In this document: positions 1 through 12,762 of the stretch, one piece after another
How positions within the stretch are numbered: the first letter of the stretch is position 1
Layout of the letters: each line of letters opens with the position of its first letter
Assembly (NCBI RefSeq): GCF_030009775.1
Contig: NZ_JASCTH010000002.1
Coordinates: 339,559 to 403,558 of the forward strand
Length of the DNA: 64,000 nt
Reading direction: 5' to 3'
DNA from: Actinoplanes sandaracinus
Lineage (GTDB): Bacteria; Actinomycetota; Actinomycetes; Mycobacteriales; Micromonosporaceae
Made by a program: the position numbers and the translations under genes
Notes under the pieces: model-generated
The model's database searches: none
Told to the model about the DNA's origin: nothing
What the model saw: only the letters and a program-made list of their open reading frames with translations

Positions 1-69
1 CCTTCCCTACCCGCGTGCCCCCCGCGGTTACTAGCCGGCCGCGGCTCTCGCTTTCCAGACTGACCTAGG
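1..69 (-). other. Intergenic leader downstream of atpD
   Basis: Short non-coding stretch after the atpD stop. The next gene of the operon would be atpC (epsilon subunit), whose start must lie beyond the left edge. A purine-rich stretch reading GGGAAGG on the minus strand at the very edge could be its ribosome binding site. No coding sequence is visible here. Confidence 0.4.
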
Positions 70-2438
<2,369 letters not shown>

Positions 2439-2440
2439 GA

Positions 2441-4003
<1,563 letters not shown>

Positions 4004-4078
4004 CCTCTGCCTTCTCTGTCTAGCTCGGGACGTCACCGCCGCCGAGGGGGCTTCTCGATCGGAGTCGAGGGGAAAAGA

Positions 4079-4900
4079 CTATTTAGCGAACGCCTGCTTG
4101 GCTGCGTTCAGCCGGCGCAGGATCGTGCCGTCGTAGAGATCGGAACCGACCCGGACGCTGACACCGCCGAGAACAGCGGGCTCGACGTCGACCTTCACCG
4201 AGACCTGACGGCCGTAGATGGAGGCCAGTTTCGCGCCCAGTGCCTGCTCTTCGGCGTCGGTGAGCGGCTTCGCCACCGTCACATACGCCACCTCGCGGTC
4301 ACGCTTCGCGGCAGTCGTCTCGACCAGCCGGGCCAGTGAGGCCTCGAAGCCACGACCACCGAAACCGGTGAGCGCGACCTCGGCGAGGCGGCCGGTGGCC
4401 ACGTGCACCTTGCCCTTGAGCAAGTCCTGCACCAGCTTAACGCGCCGATCGACCGGAGCACCGGCGTCACTGAGCGTGACCGCCAGCGTGGAGTCGCCGG
4501 AGACGATCTGACCGAATCGGAACAGCTCGTCCTCGACCTCGGCCAGCTTGCCGTCCCGCTCCGCCGCGTTGAGCAGGGCTTCGACACCCAGCCGCTCGGT
4601 GGCGTCGAGCAGGTCGGCCGGACGGGAGAACCGGCCGGCGACCAGAGCGGTCAACGCGTTCATCGCACTGTCGGAAAGCTTGCCCGCCAGCAGCGACTTC
4701 AGCAGCCCGGCACGGTCGGTGCCGGGACGGGACGGGTCGGTCAGCGCACGCCGCAGCCGGGGCTGGGCCCGCAGCAGGCCGGCCACCGACAGGATCTCGT
4801 CGGCGATCGTCACCAGCTGCGGGGCCGTGGCCGACGCGGTGTTCGCGGCGAGCCGCTCCGACGCCTCGCCGTAGGCCTCGCGGCTTACGCTCGACGTCAT
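4079..4900 (-). CDS. atpH: F1Fo ATP synthase subunit delta
   Basis: OSCP/delta stator subunit that links the peripheral b stalk to the top of F1. At 273 residues it is longer than the E. coli protein (about 177), as is common in actinobacteria, but it is not fused to a second b subunit as in mycobacteria: no N-terminal membrane segment is seen. The conserved C-terminal region containing LGGVSVRVGSDLYDGTI identifies it. Its ATG overlaps the atpF stop as TGATG, so translation is probably coupled. Confidence 0.95.
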   Translation of the reverse strand: MTSSVSREAYGEASERLAANTASATAPQLVTIADEILSVAGLLRAQPRLRRALTDPSRPGTDRAGLLKSLLAGKLSDSAMNALTALVAGRFSRPADLLDATERLGVEALLNAAERDGKLAEVEDELFRFGQIVSGDSTLAVTLSDAGAPVDRRVKLVQDLLKGKVHVATGRLAEVALTGFGGRGFEASLARLVETTAAKRDREVAYVTVAKPLTDAEEQALGAKLASIYGRQVSVKVDVEPAVLGGVSVRVGSDLYDGTILRRLNAAKQAFAK

Positions 4901-5445
4901 CAGCGCCGCCCGGCCGTCGTGTCGAGGTCGGCGATGAAGCGCTCGACGGTGCCACGGGTGCGGGCCTCGTCGGCCAGCGCCTCGCCGACGATCTTGCTGG
5001 CCAGGTCGACCGCGAGCGTGCCGACCTCGGACCGGAGTTCCCGGACGATGGACTCACGCTGGGCGGACAGCTGCTCGTTGCCGGCCGCGATGATGCGGTC
5101 CGACTCCTCGCGGGCCTTGGCCAGCACATCCTGCCGGATGCCTTCGGCGTCGGCCCGGGCCTCGTCGCGGATGCGAGCGGCTTCGGTACGAGCCTCGGCC
5201 AGCTGCGTCTTGTACTGCTCGAGCAGCTGGTTGGCCTCGGCCTGAGCGGCCTCGGCGCGCTTGATGCCGCCCTCGATCGCGTCCACCCGCGCCTGGAACG
5301 TCTTCTCCATCTGCGGGAAGACGAACTTGATCAGCACGAAGCAGAGCACCGCGAAGGCCACCGAGCCAACGACGATCTCTTCCCAGACAGGAATGATCGG
5401 GTTGTGCGGTTCTTTGGCACCCTCAGCAGCAAGATAGGTGAGCAT
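4900..5445 (-). CDS. atpF: F1Fo ATP synthase subunit b
   Basis: Peripheral stalk subunit. One hydrophobic membrane segment lies near residues 26-44 (VVGSVAFAVLCFVLIKFV), followed by a long charged helix rich in Ala, Glu and Arg that forms the dimeric coiled-coil stalk. The length of 181 residues is normal. A GGGAGG ribosome binding site lies 7 nt upstream of the ATG. Only a single b gene is present, as expected for a homodimeric stalk. Confidence 0.96.
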   Translation of the reverse strand: MLTYLAAEGAKEPHNPIIPVWEEIVVGSVAFAVLCFVLIKFVFPQMEKTFQARVDAIEGGIKRAEAAQAEANQLLEQYKTQLAEARTEAARIRDEARADAEGIRQDVLAKAREESDRIIAAGNEQLSAQRESIVRELRSEVGTLAVDLASKIVGEALADEARTRGTVERFIADLDTTAGRR

Positions 5446-5472
5446 GGAGACCTCCCAACGAGGTGGAAAGGA

Positions 5473-5769
<297 letters not shown>

Positions 5770-5773
5770 CTAC

Positions 5774-6556
5774 TCAGTGCTCGTCGGCGAGCGAACCCTG
5801 GACATAGCTCGCGGTCAGCACTGTGAAGACGTAGGCCTGGAGGCAGATCACCATGAACTCGAGGAAGGTGATCGCAATGGTGAGCACCCAGGAGAGAACC
5901 GAGACGGGCGCCAGCCAGACGTTCTCGCTGAGCATCGCGAACCCGCCGAGAGTAAACACGAGCAACAGCATGTGGCCCGCGAACATGTTGGCGAAGAGAC
6001 GCACCGCCAGCGAGAACGGCCGAACGAGGAAGTTCGAGAAGATCTCGATCGGCACCAGCAGCGGCAGGATACCGAGCGGCGCGTTCGGGACCACCGCATG
6101 CTTGAAGTACGCGATGCCGTGCTTCTTGATGCCGATGTAGATGAACATCACGTAGCTGATCACCGCAAGAATCGCGGGGAAGGCGATGTGCGACATCGGC
6201 GAGATCTGCACGAGCGGCAGGATGCCGAAGAAGTTGTTCACCAGAATGAACATGAAGAGCGTCGTCAGGTACGGCGCGAACCGCACGCCCTGCGGACCGA
6301 TCATGTCGACGGCGATGTTGTTCCGCACGAAGCCGTAGAGGCTTTCGGCGAGCCACTGCTTCTTGGTCGGTACGAGCTGCGGCTTCCGGTACGACATCAG
6401 GAAGAAGACGATGATCGCCGCGACCGCGACCCAGACCAGCACTGTGATCTTGGTGAACCAGTAACCGTGTTGGTTCCACGGCAGGATGCTGGGCAGGTAA
6501 AAGTCCTCGACGCTGGGCGGGAACGCCGCCGCGAGGACCGTCGACTGACTGATCAC
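5774..6556 (-). CDS. atpB: F1Fo ATP synthase subunit a
   Basis: Membrane stator subunit that forms the proton half-channels against the c ring. Several hydrophobic helices are visible, and the essential Arg lies in SLAVRLFANMFAGH, the family signature. The length of 260 residues is normal. The start is GTG (MISQSTV) with a GGAAAGGG-type ribosome binding site; no better in-frame ATG fits the N-terminus. It is the first of the structural genes after the two small head genes of the operon. Confidence 0.97.
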   Translation of the reverse strand: MISQSTVLAAAFPPSVEDFYLPSILPWNQHGYWFTKITVLVWVAVAAIIVFFLMSYRKPQLVPTKKQWLAESLYGFVRNNIAVDMIGPQGVRFAPYLTTLFMFILVNNFFGILPLVQISPMSHIAFPAILAVISYVMFIYIGIKKHGIAYFKHAVVPNAPLGILPLLVPIEIFSNFLVRPFSLAVRLFANMFAGHMLLLVFTLGGFAMLSENVWLAPVSVLSWVLTIAITFLEFMVICLQAYVFTVLTASYVQGSLADEH

Positions 6557-6571
6557 CTTGGCCCTTTCCTG

Positions 6572-6808
6572 TCAGGCGCCGAGCCGGCGCACGATGAGGT
6601 ACACACCACCGGCGACCCCGAGGACAGCGCCGATGCCGGCGAAGATGCCCGTGGTTCCGACGAAGTGGTCTACAAGCCAGCCGATCCCGCCCCAGGACAA
6701 GATTCCCGCGATGAGATACGACAGTGCGGTCATCCCCGCACCCGAGTCGGGAGGCGGGTCGGAACCGTCGTCACCGCGAGATTCTGAAGGTGGTTTCTGG
6801 CCGGTCAT
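6572..6808 (-). CDS. AtpZ/AtpI-family small membrane protein
   Basis: A 78-residue protein with a polar N-terminus (MTGQKPPSESRGDD) followed by two hydrophobic helices, the second Gly-rich (GIFAGIGAVLGVAGGVYLIV). This is the pattern of the AtpZ/AtpI accessory proteins found upstream of atpB, proposed to assist c-ring assembly or Mg2+ supply. A longer in-frame extension upstream to 6937 lacks a plausible start and has poor coding character, so the ATG at 6808 is used. The family assignment rests on size, topology and position. Confidence 0.75.
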   Translation of the reverse strand: MTGQKPPSESRGDDGSDPPPDSGAGMTALSYLIAGILSWGGIGWLVDHFVGTTGIFAGIGAVLGVAGGVYLIVRRLGA

Positions 6809-7013
6809 GACGGCCCGAACGATATCAGCAGGAAACACGAAGCTAAGCGGGACCCCCCGCACAACCGTGGTTGTCCAGGCGTCAGGGGTCTCGCAACTGT
6901 GTGGACACGGTACTCCTGTCGCGCCAGATCGGAACACGGCGCGAGCGAAGAGGTCACCGAATCGTGGCGGCGTGACCGATTCCCCCTTCGCTGACCAGCG
7001 GCGATGAGGTGCG

Positions 7014-7469
7014 CTAGATCACTCTGCGCATGGTCCGCCGGTGTACCCACCAGGCCTGCACGCCGGTCCAGACGACCACCCCGGCGATGATGCCGTAACC
7101 GAGCGCCATCCACCCCGGCCACTTGATGTTCACGCCGATGGCCAGGATGACTCCCAACAAGGAGTATTTGACCACATAAGTAAGCATTCCGAGCGGCAAC
7201 AGCAAAGCCGGCCGCACCGTGTCCGCCCAGGCGATGACCAGCGTGGACATCGTGTAGCTGATCGTCACGATCAGAACTCCGGCCGCCGCGCCCACGGCCG
7301 AGTCGGCCCCGCCCGTGAAGAAGCCCACCGACGCCGCGCAGAGCAGCAGCGCGGTCGAGACCCCGGAGAGCAGGGGCAGGTGCTCGATCCGCCAGCTCGG
7401 GTCCTGGGGCGCGGGCTCGGCCGGAGCCTCAGTGGCCGGATGCTCCTCGGGCGGCAGCTGGCTCACCAT
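7014..7469 (-). CDS. ATP synthase protein I-like membrane protein
   Basis: A 151-residue protein with a Pro/Glu-rich cytoplasmic N-terminus and four predicted membrane helices, ending in a basic tail (WVHRRTMRRVI). It occupies the position of the mycobacterial Rv1303-type AtpI protein directly upstream of atpB, and is most likely the first gene of the ATP synthase transcription unit. An AGGGGAGG ribosome binding site lies immediately upstream of the ATG. The molecular function of such proteins is not settled. About 205 nt separate it from the next gene, in which I see no further gene. Confidence 0.8.
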   Translation of the reverse strand: MVSQLPPEEHPATEAPAEPAPQDPSWRIEHLPLLSGVSTALLLCAASVGFFTGGADSAVGAAAGVLIVTISYTMSTLVIAWADTVRPALLLPLGMLTYVVKYSLLGVILAIGVNIKWPGWMALGYGIIAGVVVWTGVQAWWVHRRTMRRVI

Positions 7470-7621
7470 TACCTCCCCTGGCGTTCCACCGTCGAGGCCG
7501 ACAGCGGCGGGTCACGTTATCACCGCGCCCGGATCGCCCCGGAAACACGTCCACCTCCGGTTATTCATCGTTCAGGTGACGTTCCCGGAATCCTTTCCGA
7601 AAATTCGAAAGGCGTCGTACT

Positions 7622-8971
7622 TCACCGGGCGAACGCCGAATCCGCCGACGATTCCGTGTCGAGTGGATAAGGCGGGAAGGCGCACACCATCTCGGCCACC
7701 TCGGCGGCCGCCTCGCGCAGAACCTCCTCCCCGGCCGGGGAGTCCACACCGTCGCGGACCACCCGGCCGATCAGGTCGGCGATCCGCCGCATCTCGTCCT
7801 CGCGCATCCCCTGCGACGTGACACTCGGCGTGCCGACCCGCACACCCGAGGTCACTGCCGGGCGCTCCGGGTCGTACGGCACCGGGTTCTTGTTGAGGGC
7901 GATGCCCGCCCGCGCGCAGCGGGTCTCGGCGTCGCGCCCGGTGATGCTCAGCTCGCTCAGGTCGAGCACCGCGAGATGGGTGTCGGTGCCGCCGGTGACC
8001 GGGCGCATCCCCTCGCACGCGAGGCCGGCGGCGAGGACCCTCGCGTTACGGACCGTCTGGTTCGCGTACCCCCGGAAGGCGGGCGTGCCCGCCTCGCGGA
8101 AGGCGACCGCCTTCGCCGCGATGGCATGCATCATCGGACCGCCCTGAGCGAACGGGAAGACCGCCTTGTCGATGCGCTGCGCCAGCTCGGCACGACAGAG
8201 GATCATCCCGCCGCGCGGGCCGCGCAGCGCCTTGTGGGTGGTGCCGGTGACCACGTCGGCGTGCGGCACCGGCGAGGGCACCGCCCGGCCGGCCACCAGG
8301 CCGATGAAGTGAGCGGCGTCGACCAGCAGGTAGGCGCCCACCTCGTCGGCTATCTCCCGGAACAGGGCGAAGTCGATCAACCGGGGGTACGAGGTGGCGC
8401 CGCACACGATCACCTTGGGCCGGTGCGCCAGCGCCAGGTCGCGGACCTCGTCGTAGTCGATCTCCTCGGTGTCCGGGGCGACCCGGTAGGCGATCGGATG
8501 GAACCACCGGCCGGAGAAGTTGGCCCGGCTGCCGTGGGTGAGGTGCCCGCCATGCGGGAGCCCCATGGCGAGGACCACGTCGCCGGGCTCGGCGAGGGCC
8601 GCGTACGCCGCCAGGTTCGCCGACGCCCCGGAGTGCGGCTGCACGTTGACGTGCTCCGCGGCGAACAGGCCCGTCGCGCGCTCGACGGCCAGCGACTCGG
8701 CCCGGTCCACCTGGGCGCAGCCGCCGTAATAGCGCTGCCCGGGATAGCCCTCGGCATACTTGTTCGACAGGGTGGAGCCGAGTGCCGCCAGCACAGCCGG
8801 CGACGCGAAGCTCTCGCTCGCGATCAGCTGCAGAGTGCCCCGCTGCCGGGCCACCTCGCCGACGAGTACGGCGGCGATCTCCGGATCGTCGCGCTCCAGT
8901 GCCGTGAAGTCCGGACCCCAGAAGGTGCCCACCTGGCCTCCCGAGATCGAGGAAGTGGCCGGTTCGAGCAT
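7622..8971 (-). CDS. glyA: Serine hydroxymethyltransferase
   Basis: PLP enzyme interconverting serine and glycine with tetrahydrofolate, the main source of one-carbon units. The PLP-lysine motif is THKALRGPRGG (canonical TTHKTLRGPRGG), preceded by the conserved LVDAAHFIGLVAG. The length of 449 residues is in the normal range. It lies between the sua5/phosphatase genes and atpI, as in Streptomyces, but the wecA/rfe gene that usually sits in this interval is absent. The upstream ribosome binding site is weak, so the ATG at 8971 is likely but not certain. A second glyA elsewhere in the genome is possible. Confidence 0.93.
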   Translation of the reverse strand: MLEPATSSISGGQVGTFWGPDFTALERDDPEIAAVLVGEVARQRGTLQLIASESFASPAVLAALGSTLSNKYAEGYPGQRYYGGCAQVDRAESLAVERATGLFAAEHVNVQPHSGASANLAAYAALAEPGDVVLAMGLPHGGHLTHGSRANFSGRWFHPIAYRVAPDTEEIDYDEVRDLALAHRPKVIVCGATSYPRLIDFALFREIADEVGAYLLVDAAHFIGLVAGRAVPSPVPHADVVTGTTHKALRGPRGGMILCRAELAQRIDKAVFPFAQGGPMMHAIAAKAVAFREAGTPAFRGYANQTVRNARVLAAGLACEGMRPVTGGTDTHLAVLDLSELSITGRDAETRCARAGIALNKNPVPYDPERPAVTSGVRVGTPSVTSQGMREDEMRRIADLIGRVVRDGVDSPAGEEVLREAAAEVAEMVCAFPPYPLDTESSADSAFAR

Positions 8972-9050
8972 ATGGCTTCGAGGGGTCGGTTCGTGGGCAC
9001 AGTCTTCACTACGGGGTTACTTCGGTTTTCCGCCACGGGGAGACACAGGC

Positions 9051-10511
9051 ATGCGCTACCTCATCACCGGAGCCACCGGCTACATCGGCGGCCGCCTCGC
9101 CCCCCGGCTGCTCGACGCCGGTCACCAGGTGCGCTGCCTGGCACGCAGCGCGGCCCGGCTCCGCGACGCCCCGTGGGCCGGCCGCGCCGAGATCATCGAG
9201 GGCGATCTCACCGATCCGGCGACGTTGCCGGCCGCCTTCCGGGACGTCGACGTCGCCTACTTCCTCGTCCACTCCCTCGGCCGGCCCGACTTCGAACGAC
9301 TCGACCGGGAGTCGGCCCGGAACTTCGCCGCCGCGGCCCGGGCCGCCGGTGTCCGCCGGATCGTCTACCTGGGCGGCCCGGAACTGCCGCCCGGCGACCG
9401 GCCGTCCCCGCACCTGCGCTCGCGCGCCGAGGTCGGCCGGATCCTGCTGGACAGCGGCGTGCCCACGGTGGTGCTCCGGGCCCCGGTGATCATCGGCTCC
9501 GGCTCGGCGTCCTTCGAGATGCTGCGCCACCTCACCGAACGCCTGCCAGCCATGATCACTCCACGGTGGGTGAAGAACAGGATCCAGCCCATCGCGGTAC
9601 GGGACGTGCTGCGTTACCTGATCGGCGCGGCGACCCTCCCGCCCGAGGTCAACCGCGGCTTCGACATCGGCGGCGCCGACGTGCTCACGTACGCCGAGAT
9701 GATGCAGCGCTACGCCCGGGTGGCCGGCCTGCCCCGCCGGATCGTCATCCCGGTACGGGTGCTCAGCCCCTGGCTCTCCGCGCACTGGGTCGGCCTGATC
9801 ACCCCGGTCCCGAACGCCATCGCCCGCCCCCTCGTCGCCAGCCTGGTCCACGAGGCGATCGCGCACGAGAACGACCTGGCCGCGCTGCTCCCGGGACCCG
9901 CGCCACTGGGTTTCGACGAAGCGGCACGTCTCGCGCTCGGCCGGATCCGCGAAGCCGACGTGGAGACCCGATGGTCCAACGCCGCGGGCGGGGACGCCGC
10001 CGCCGAGCCGCTGCCCAGCGACCCGGACTGGTCGGGCGCCAGCGTCTACGTCGACGAGCGGTCCCGCCCGGTGACCGCGCCCGCCGACCGGCTGTGGCGG
10101 GTCATCGAGGGCGTCGGCGGCGAGAACGGCTGGTACTCGTTCCCGCTCGCCTGGTCCGTCCGCGGCTGGCTGGACCGGCTGGCCGGCGGGGTCGGGCTGC
10201 GCCGCGGCCGGCGCGACCAGCACCGGCTGCGCGTCGGTGAGGCGCTGGACTGGTGGCGGGTCGAGGAGATCGAACCCGGATCGCTGCTGCGCCTGCGGGC
10301 CGAGATGCGGGTTCCGGGCCGGGCCTGGCTGGAGATGCGCGCCGAGACCGACGGCGACGGCAGAAGCGTCTACCGGCAGCGGGCGGTGTTCCTGCCGCGA
10401 GGGCTGGCCGGGCACCTGTACTGGGCGGCGGTGCTGCCCTTCCACGGCATCGTCTTCAACGGCATGGCCCGCAACATCACCCGCACCGCGGAGCAGTCGC
10501 CGCGGGGGTGA
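9051..10511 (+). CDS. NAD(P)-binding epimerase-like protein with C-terminal DUF2867
   Basis: The N-terminal Rossmann domain starts at the first residues (YLITGATGYIGGRLAPRLL, with the GxxGYxG nucleotide-binding motif) and resembles atypical SDR/NmrA-like reductases. From about residue 330 onward the sequence matches the DUF2867 type, a START-like fold often fused to such Rossmann domains. Total 486 residues. An in-frame extension upstream to 8760 overlaps glyA and is not needed; the ATG at 9051 has GGGGAGA ahead of it. It is divergent from glyA and may share its promoter region. The substrate is unknown. Confidence 0.85.
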   Translation: MRYLITGATGYIGGRLAPRLLDAGHQVRCLARSAARLRDAPWAGRAEIIEGDLTDPATLPAAFRDVDVAYFLVHSLGRPDFERLDRESARNFAAAARAAGVRRIVYLGGPELPPGDRPSPHLRSRAEVGRILLDSGVPTVVLRAPVIIGSGSASFEMLRHLTERLPAMITPRWVKNRIQPIAVRDVLRYLIGAATLPPEVNRGFDIGGADVLTYAEMMQRYARVAGLPRRIVIPVRVLSPWLSAHWVGLITPVPNAIARPLVASLVHEAIAHENDLAALLPGPAPLGFDEAARLALGRIREADVETRWSNAAGGDAAAEPLPSDPDWSGASVYVDERSRPVTAPADRLWRVIEGVGGENGWYSFPLAWSVRGWLDRLAGGVGLRRGRRDQHRLRVGEALDWWRVEEIEPGSLLRLRAEMRVPGRAWLEMRAETDGDGRSVYRQRAVFLPRGLAGHLYWAAVLPFHGIVFNGMARNITRTAEQSPRG

Positions 10512-10539
10512 GAGCCGCGGGTGAGAGCCGCCGCGGCGG

Positions 10540-11487
10540 TCAGGCGGCGGCGCGGGACAGCCGGTCGCGGACGGCCAGCCAGTCCTCGGTCTGCGGCGGC
10601 TCCTGGACCAGGATCGTCGCGACCCCGGCGTCGTCCAGGCGGTGCAGGGCGGCGTACAGGTCGGCGGCGTACTCCCGGGGATCGGCCGACAGGATCTCGG
10701 TGCCCTCGCTCCCCTCGTACGCCAGAACGCCGATCGGCTCCGCCAGGCCGGACCGGTCCAGGTCGCGGACGTCCTTGCAGAGGATGACCTCGGCGCGCGG
10801 CGCGTAGTGCCGCCGGCTCATGCCCGGCGACGGCCGGGCCGCGCCGTCCACGGTCTCGGCGTCGGGCAGGGTGATCGTCCCGATCGCGTCGCGCAGCACC
10901 CGCAGGCCGAGCGCGCCCGGCCGCAGCAGTCGCGGCACGTCACCGGTCAGGTCCAGGACGGTCGACTCGATGCCCCACGAGCAGACGCCGCCGTCGAGCA
11001 CCAGCGGCACGTCCGGCAGGCTGCGGAGCACGTGCCCGGCGGTGGTCGGCGAGATGCTCTCGGAGCGGTTGGCGCTGGGCGCGGCCAGCGGCAGTCCGGA
11101 CGCCCGCAGCAGGTCGAGGGCGACCGGATGGGCCGGGACCCGCACCGCGACGGTGTCGTTGGCGGCGCCGATGCCGGGCAGACGCGCGGCCCGGCGCACC
11201 ACCAGGGTCAGCGGGCCGGGCCAGAACCGGGCCGCGAGGTCGTCGGCGAGATCGGGCCATTCGTCGGAGAGAGAACGAGCCGCCGCCACGTCGGCGACAT
11301 GCACGATCAGCGGGTTCCAGCTCGGCCGCTGCTTCAGCCGGTAGATCTCGCCGACCGCCTTCTCGGAGAACGCGTTCGCGCCCAGGCCGTAGACGGTCTC
11401 GGTGGGAAACGCCACCACCGAGTCGGCGCGCAGGATCTCCACCGCCCGCCGCAGTCCCTCGGCGTCGGGCCGCACCACCGAGGTCAC
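10540..11487 (-). CDS. Full-length Sua5: L-threonylcarbamoyladenylate synthase
   Basis: Makes threonylcarbamoyl-AMP from threonine, bicarbonate and ATP, the first step of the t6A37 modification of ANN-decoding tRNAs. The N-terminal YrdC domain holds the substrate motif KQR (IYRLKQRPSWNPLIVHV) and the SAN motif (APSANRSES); a C-terminal Sua5 domain follows (about residues 220-315). The length of 315 residues matches the two-domain Sua5 type. It overlaps the downstream phosphatase gene by 4 nt. A second, single-domain paralogue lies at 12082-12729; the present copy keeps the active-site motifs and is the better candidate for the working enzyme. Confidence 0.9.
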   Translation of the reverse strand: MTSVVRPDAEGLRRAVEILRADSVVAFPTETVYGLGANAFSEKAVGEIYRLKQRPSWNPLIVHVADVAAARSLSDEWPDLADDLAARFWPGPLTLVVRRAARLPGIGAANDTVAVRVPAHPVALDLLRASGLPLAAPSANRSESISPTTAGHVLRSLPDVPLVLDGGVCSWGIESTVLDLTGDVPRLLRPGALGLRVLRDAIGTITLPDAETVDGAARPSPGMSRRHYAPRAEVILCKDVRDLDRSGLAEPIGVLAYEGSEGTEILSADPREYAADLYAALHRLDDAGVATILVQEPPQTEDWLAVRDRLSRAAA

Positions 11488-12095
11488 GGCAGGAGAAGCG
11501 CGGCGAGAGGCATCGTGGTGTCCTCGATCTCATCGGCGACCCGCTGGAACGTCTGGTCGCCGCGACCCCACGGGTCGTCCAGATCGTCGCCGGCCTGCGG
11601 GGACTCCGAGCCGCGCAGCCCGGCCACGGCCTCGACGATCGCGGTCCCGCGGGCGTGCACCGCGTCCGGCGCCGGCTCGGCCGGCGGCAGCGCGGCGCCG
11701 TCGACCGCGCCGAGCAGGCGGCCGAACTCGCCGAGCACGAACGTGCGGGAGGCCGCTTCGGGGCGCAGCGCCACCACGTAGTCGTACTGGTCGACGGTGG
11801 CCGTGAGGATCAGGTCGGCCTCGTCGATGAAGTCACCGCGCAGCTTGCGGGCCAGGAAGTTCTCGTCGGAACCGCGGCGGGCGCGGACCAGCCGGGCGGC
11901 CGGCGGGTTCATCTGCTCGCCCTCGTGCCAGCCGCCGGTGCCGGCGCTGACGCTGCGCAGCAGTTGCGCGCCGTCGGCGTCACCGGCGCGCTCGCGGACG
12001 GCGCGGGCCAGCAAGCGCTCGGCCATCGGGGACCGGCAGATGTTGCCCATGCAGACGTGCAGGACGGTGAACGGCGGCAACTCAGTCCTGCCCAT
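11484..12095 (-). CDS. Low-molecular-weight protein-tyrosine phosphatase
   Basis: The signature CX5R loop is at the N-terminus (VCMGNICRSPMAE), and the general-acid DP loop is near the C-terminus (LDDPWGRGDQTF), so both catalytic elements are intact. About 203 residues from the ATG at 12095, which gives the natural start MGRTELPPFTV; a further upstream in-frame ATG lies inside the neighbouring sua5-like gene. The gene overlaps that gene's end by 14 nt and the other sua5 by 4 nt. A phosphatase in this position is conserved in Streptomyces. Arsenate reductases share the fold, but the motif set favours a phosphatase. Confidence 0.9.
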   Translation of the reverse strand: MGRTELPPFTVLHVCMGNICRSPMAERLLARAVRERAGDADGAQLLRSVSAGTGGWHEGEQMNPPAARLVRARRGSDENFLARKLRGDFIDEADLILTATVDQYDYVVALRPEAASRTFVLGEFGRLLGAVDGAALPPAEPAPDAVHARGTAIVEAVAGLRGSESPQAGDDLDDPWGRGDQTFQRVADEIEDTTMPLAALLLP

Positions 12096-12729
12096 CGGTG
12101 ATGTCCGGAACCACGTCACGAAGCTTCCCGAGCGGGATCGCGCCGGCCCGGAGCACCCTCGGCACATCGCCGGTGACGTCGACGATCGTGCTCGGCGCGG
12201 GGTCGGCGGCGGGGCCGGCCTCCAGGTAGACGCGGACCGCGTACTCCAGTTGGTCGCGGGCCTCGTCGGCGGTGAGCGGGGCGGGCGAGCCGAGCTTGTT
12301 GGCGGTGGTGACGGCCATCGGGCCGACCTCGCGCAGCACTTCCAGAGCGACCGGGTGCAGCGGCATCCGCACGGCCACCGAGCCCCCGGTGTCTCCGAGG
12401 TCCCACTGCAGGCTGGGCGAGTGCTCCACGATGATGGTCAGCGCACCCGGCCAGAACGCGTCGGCCAGTTCCCGGGCCGCCCGCGGCAGCGAGTAGACCA
12501 GCCCGTCCAGCGTGTGCCGGGAGCCGACCAGCACCGGCGGCGGCACCCGGCGGTCGGAGCCGCGGGCGTGATGGAGCTGGGTGATCGCGTGGGTGGCGAA
12601 CGCGTCGGCGCCCACCCCGTAGACCGTGTCGGTGGGAAAGACCACGAGCTCGCCGCTCTTGGCCGCCTCGACGGCGGCGGCTATGCCACGGTCCCGGTCC
12701 GCGACGGTGGCGCAGTCGTAGAGCATCAC
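12082..12729 (-). CDS. Single-domain Sua5/YrdC-type protein with altered substrate motif
   Basis: This is the syntenic sua5 (the mycobacterial Rv1301 position, directly after prmC): 215 residues, YrdC domain only. The N-terminal VVFPTDTVYGVGADAF is intact. Where actinobacterial relatives read AKGRGRD around the substrate-binding KxR, this protein reads HHARGSDRR, so the Lys and the second basic residue are replaced; the usual SxN is TAN (VTTANKLG). The nearby full-length Sua5 keeps both motifs. It may have lost or changed activity, or serve a different substrate. The comparison is from memory of family motifs, not an alignment. Confidence 0.85.
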   Translation of the reverse strand: MMLYDCATVADRDRGIAAAVEAAKSGELVVFPTDTVYGVGADAFATHAITQLHHARGSDRRVPPPVLVGSRHTLDGLVYSLPRAARELADAFWPGALTIIVEHSPSLQWDLGDTGGSVAVRMPLHPVALEVLREVGPMAVTTANKLGSPAPLTADEARDQLEYAVRVYLEAGPAADPAPSTIVDVTGDVPRVLRAGAIPLGKLRDVVPDITDGQD

Positions 12730-12762
12730 GAGATGCAGTGTGCCATGCGGCGGGAGAAGGCC

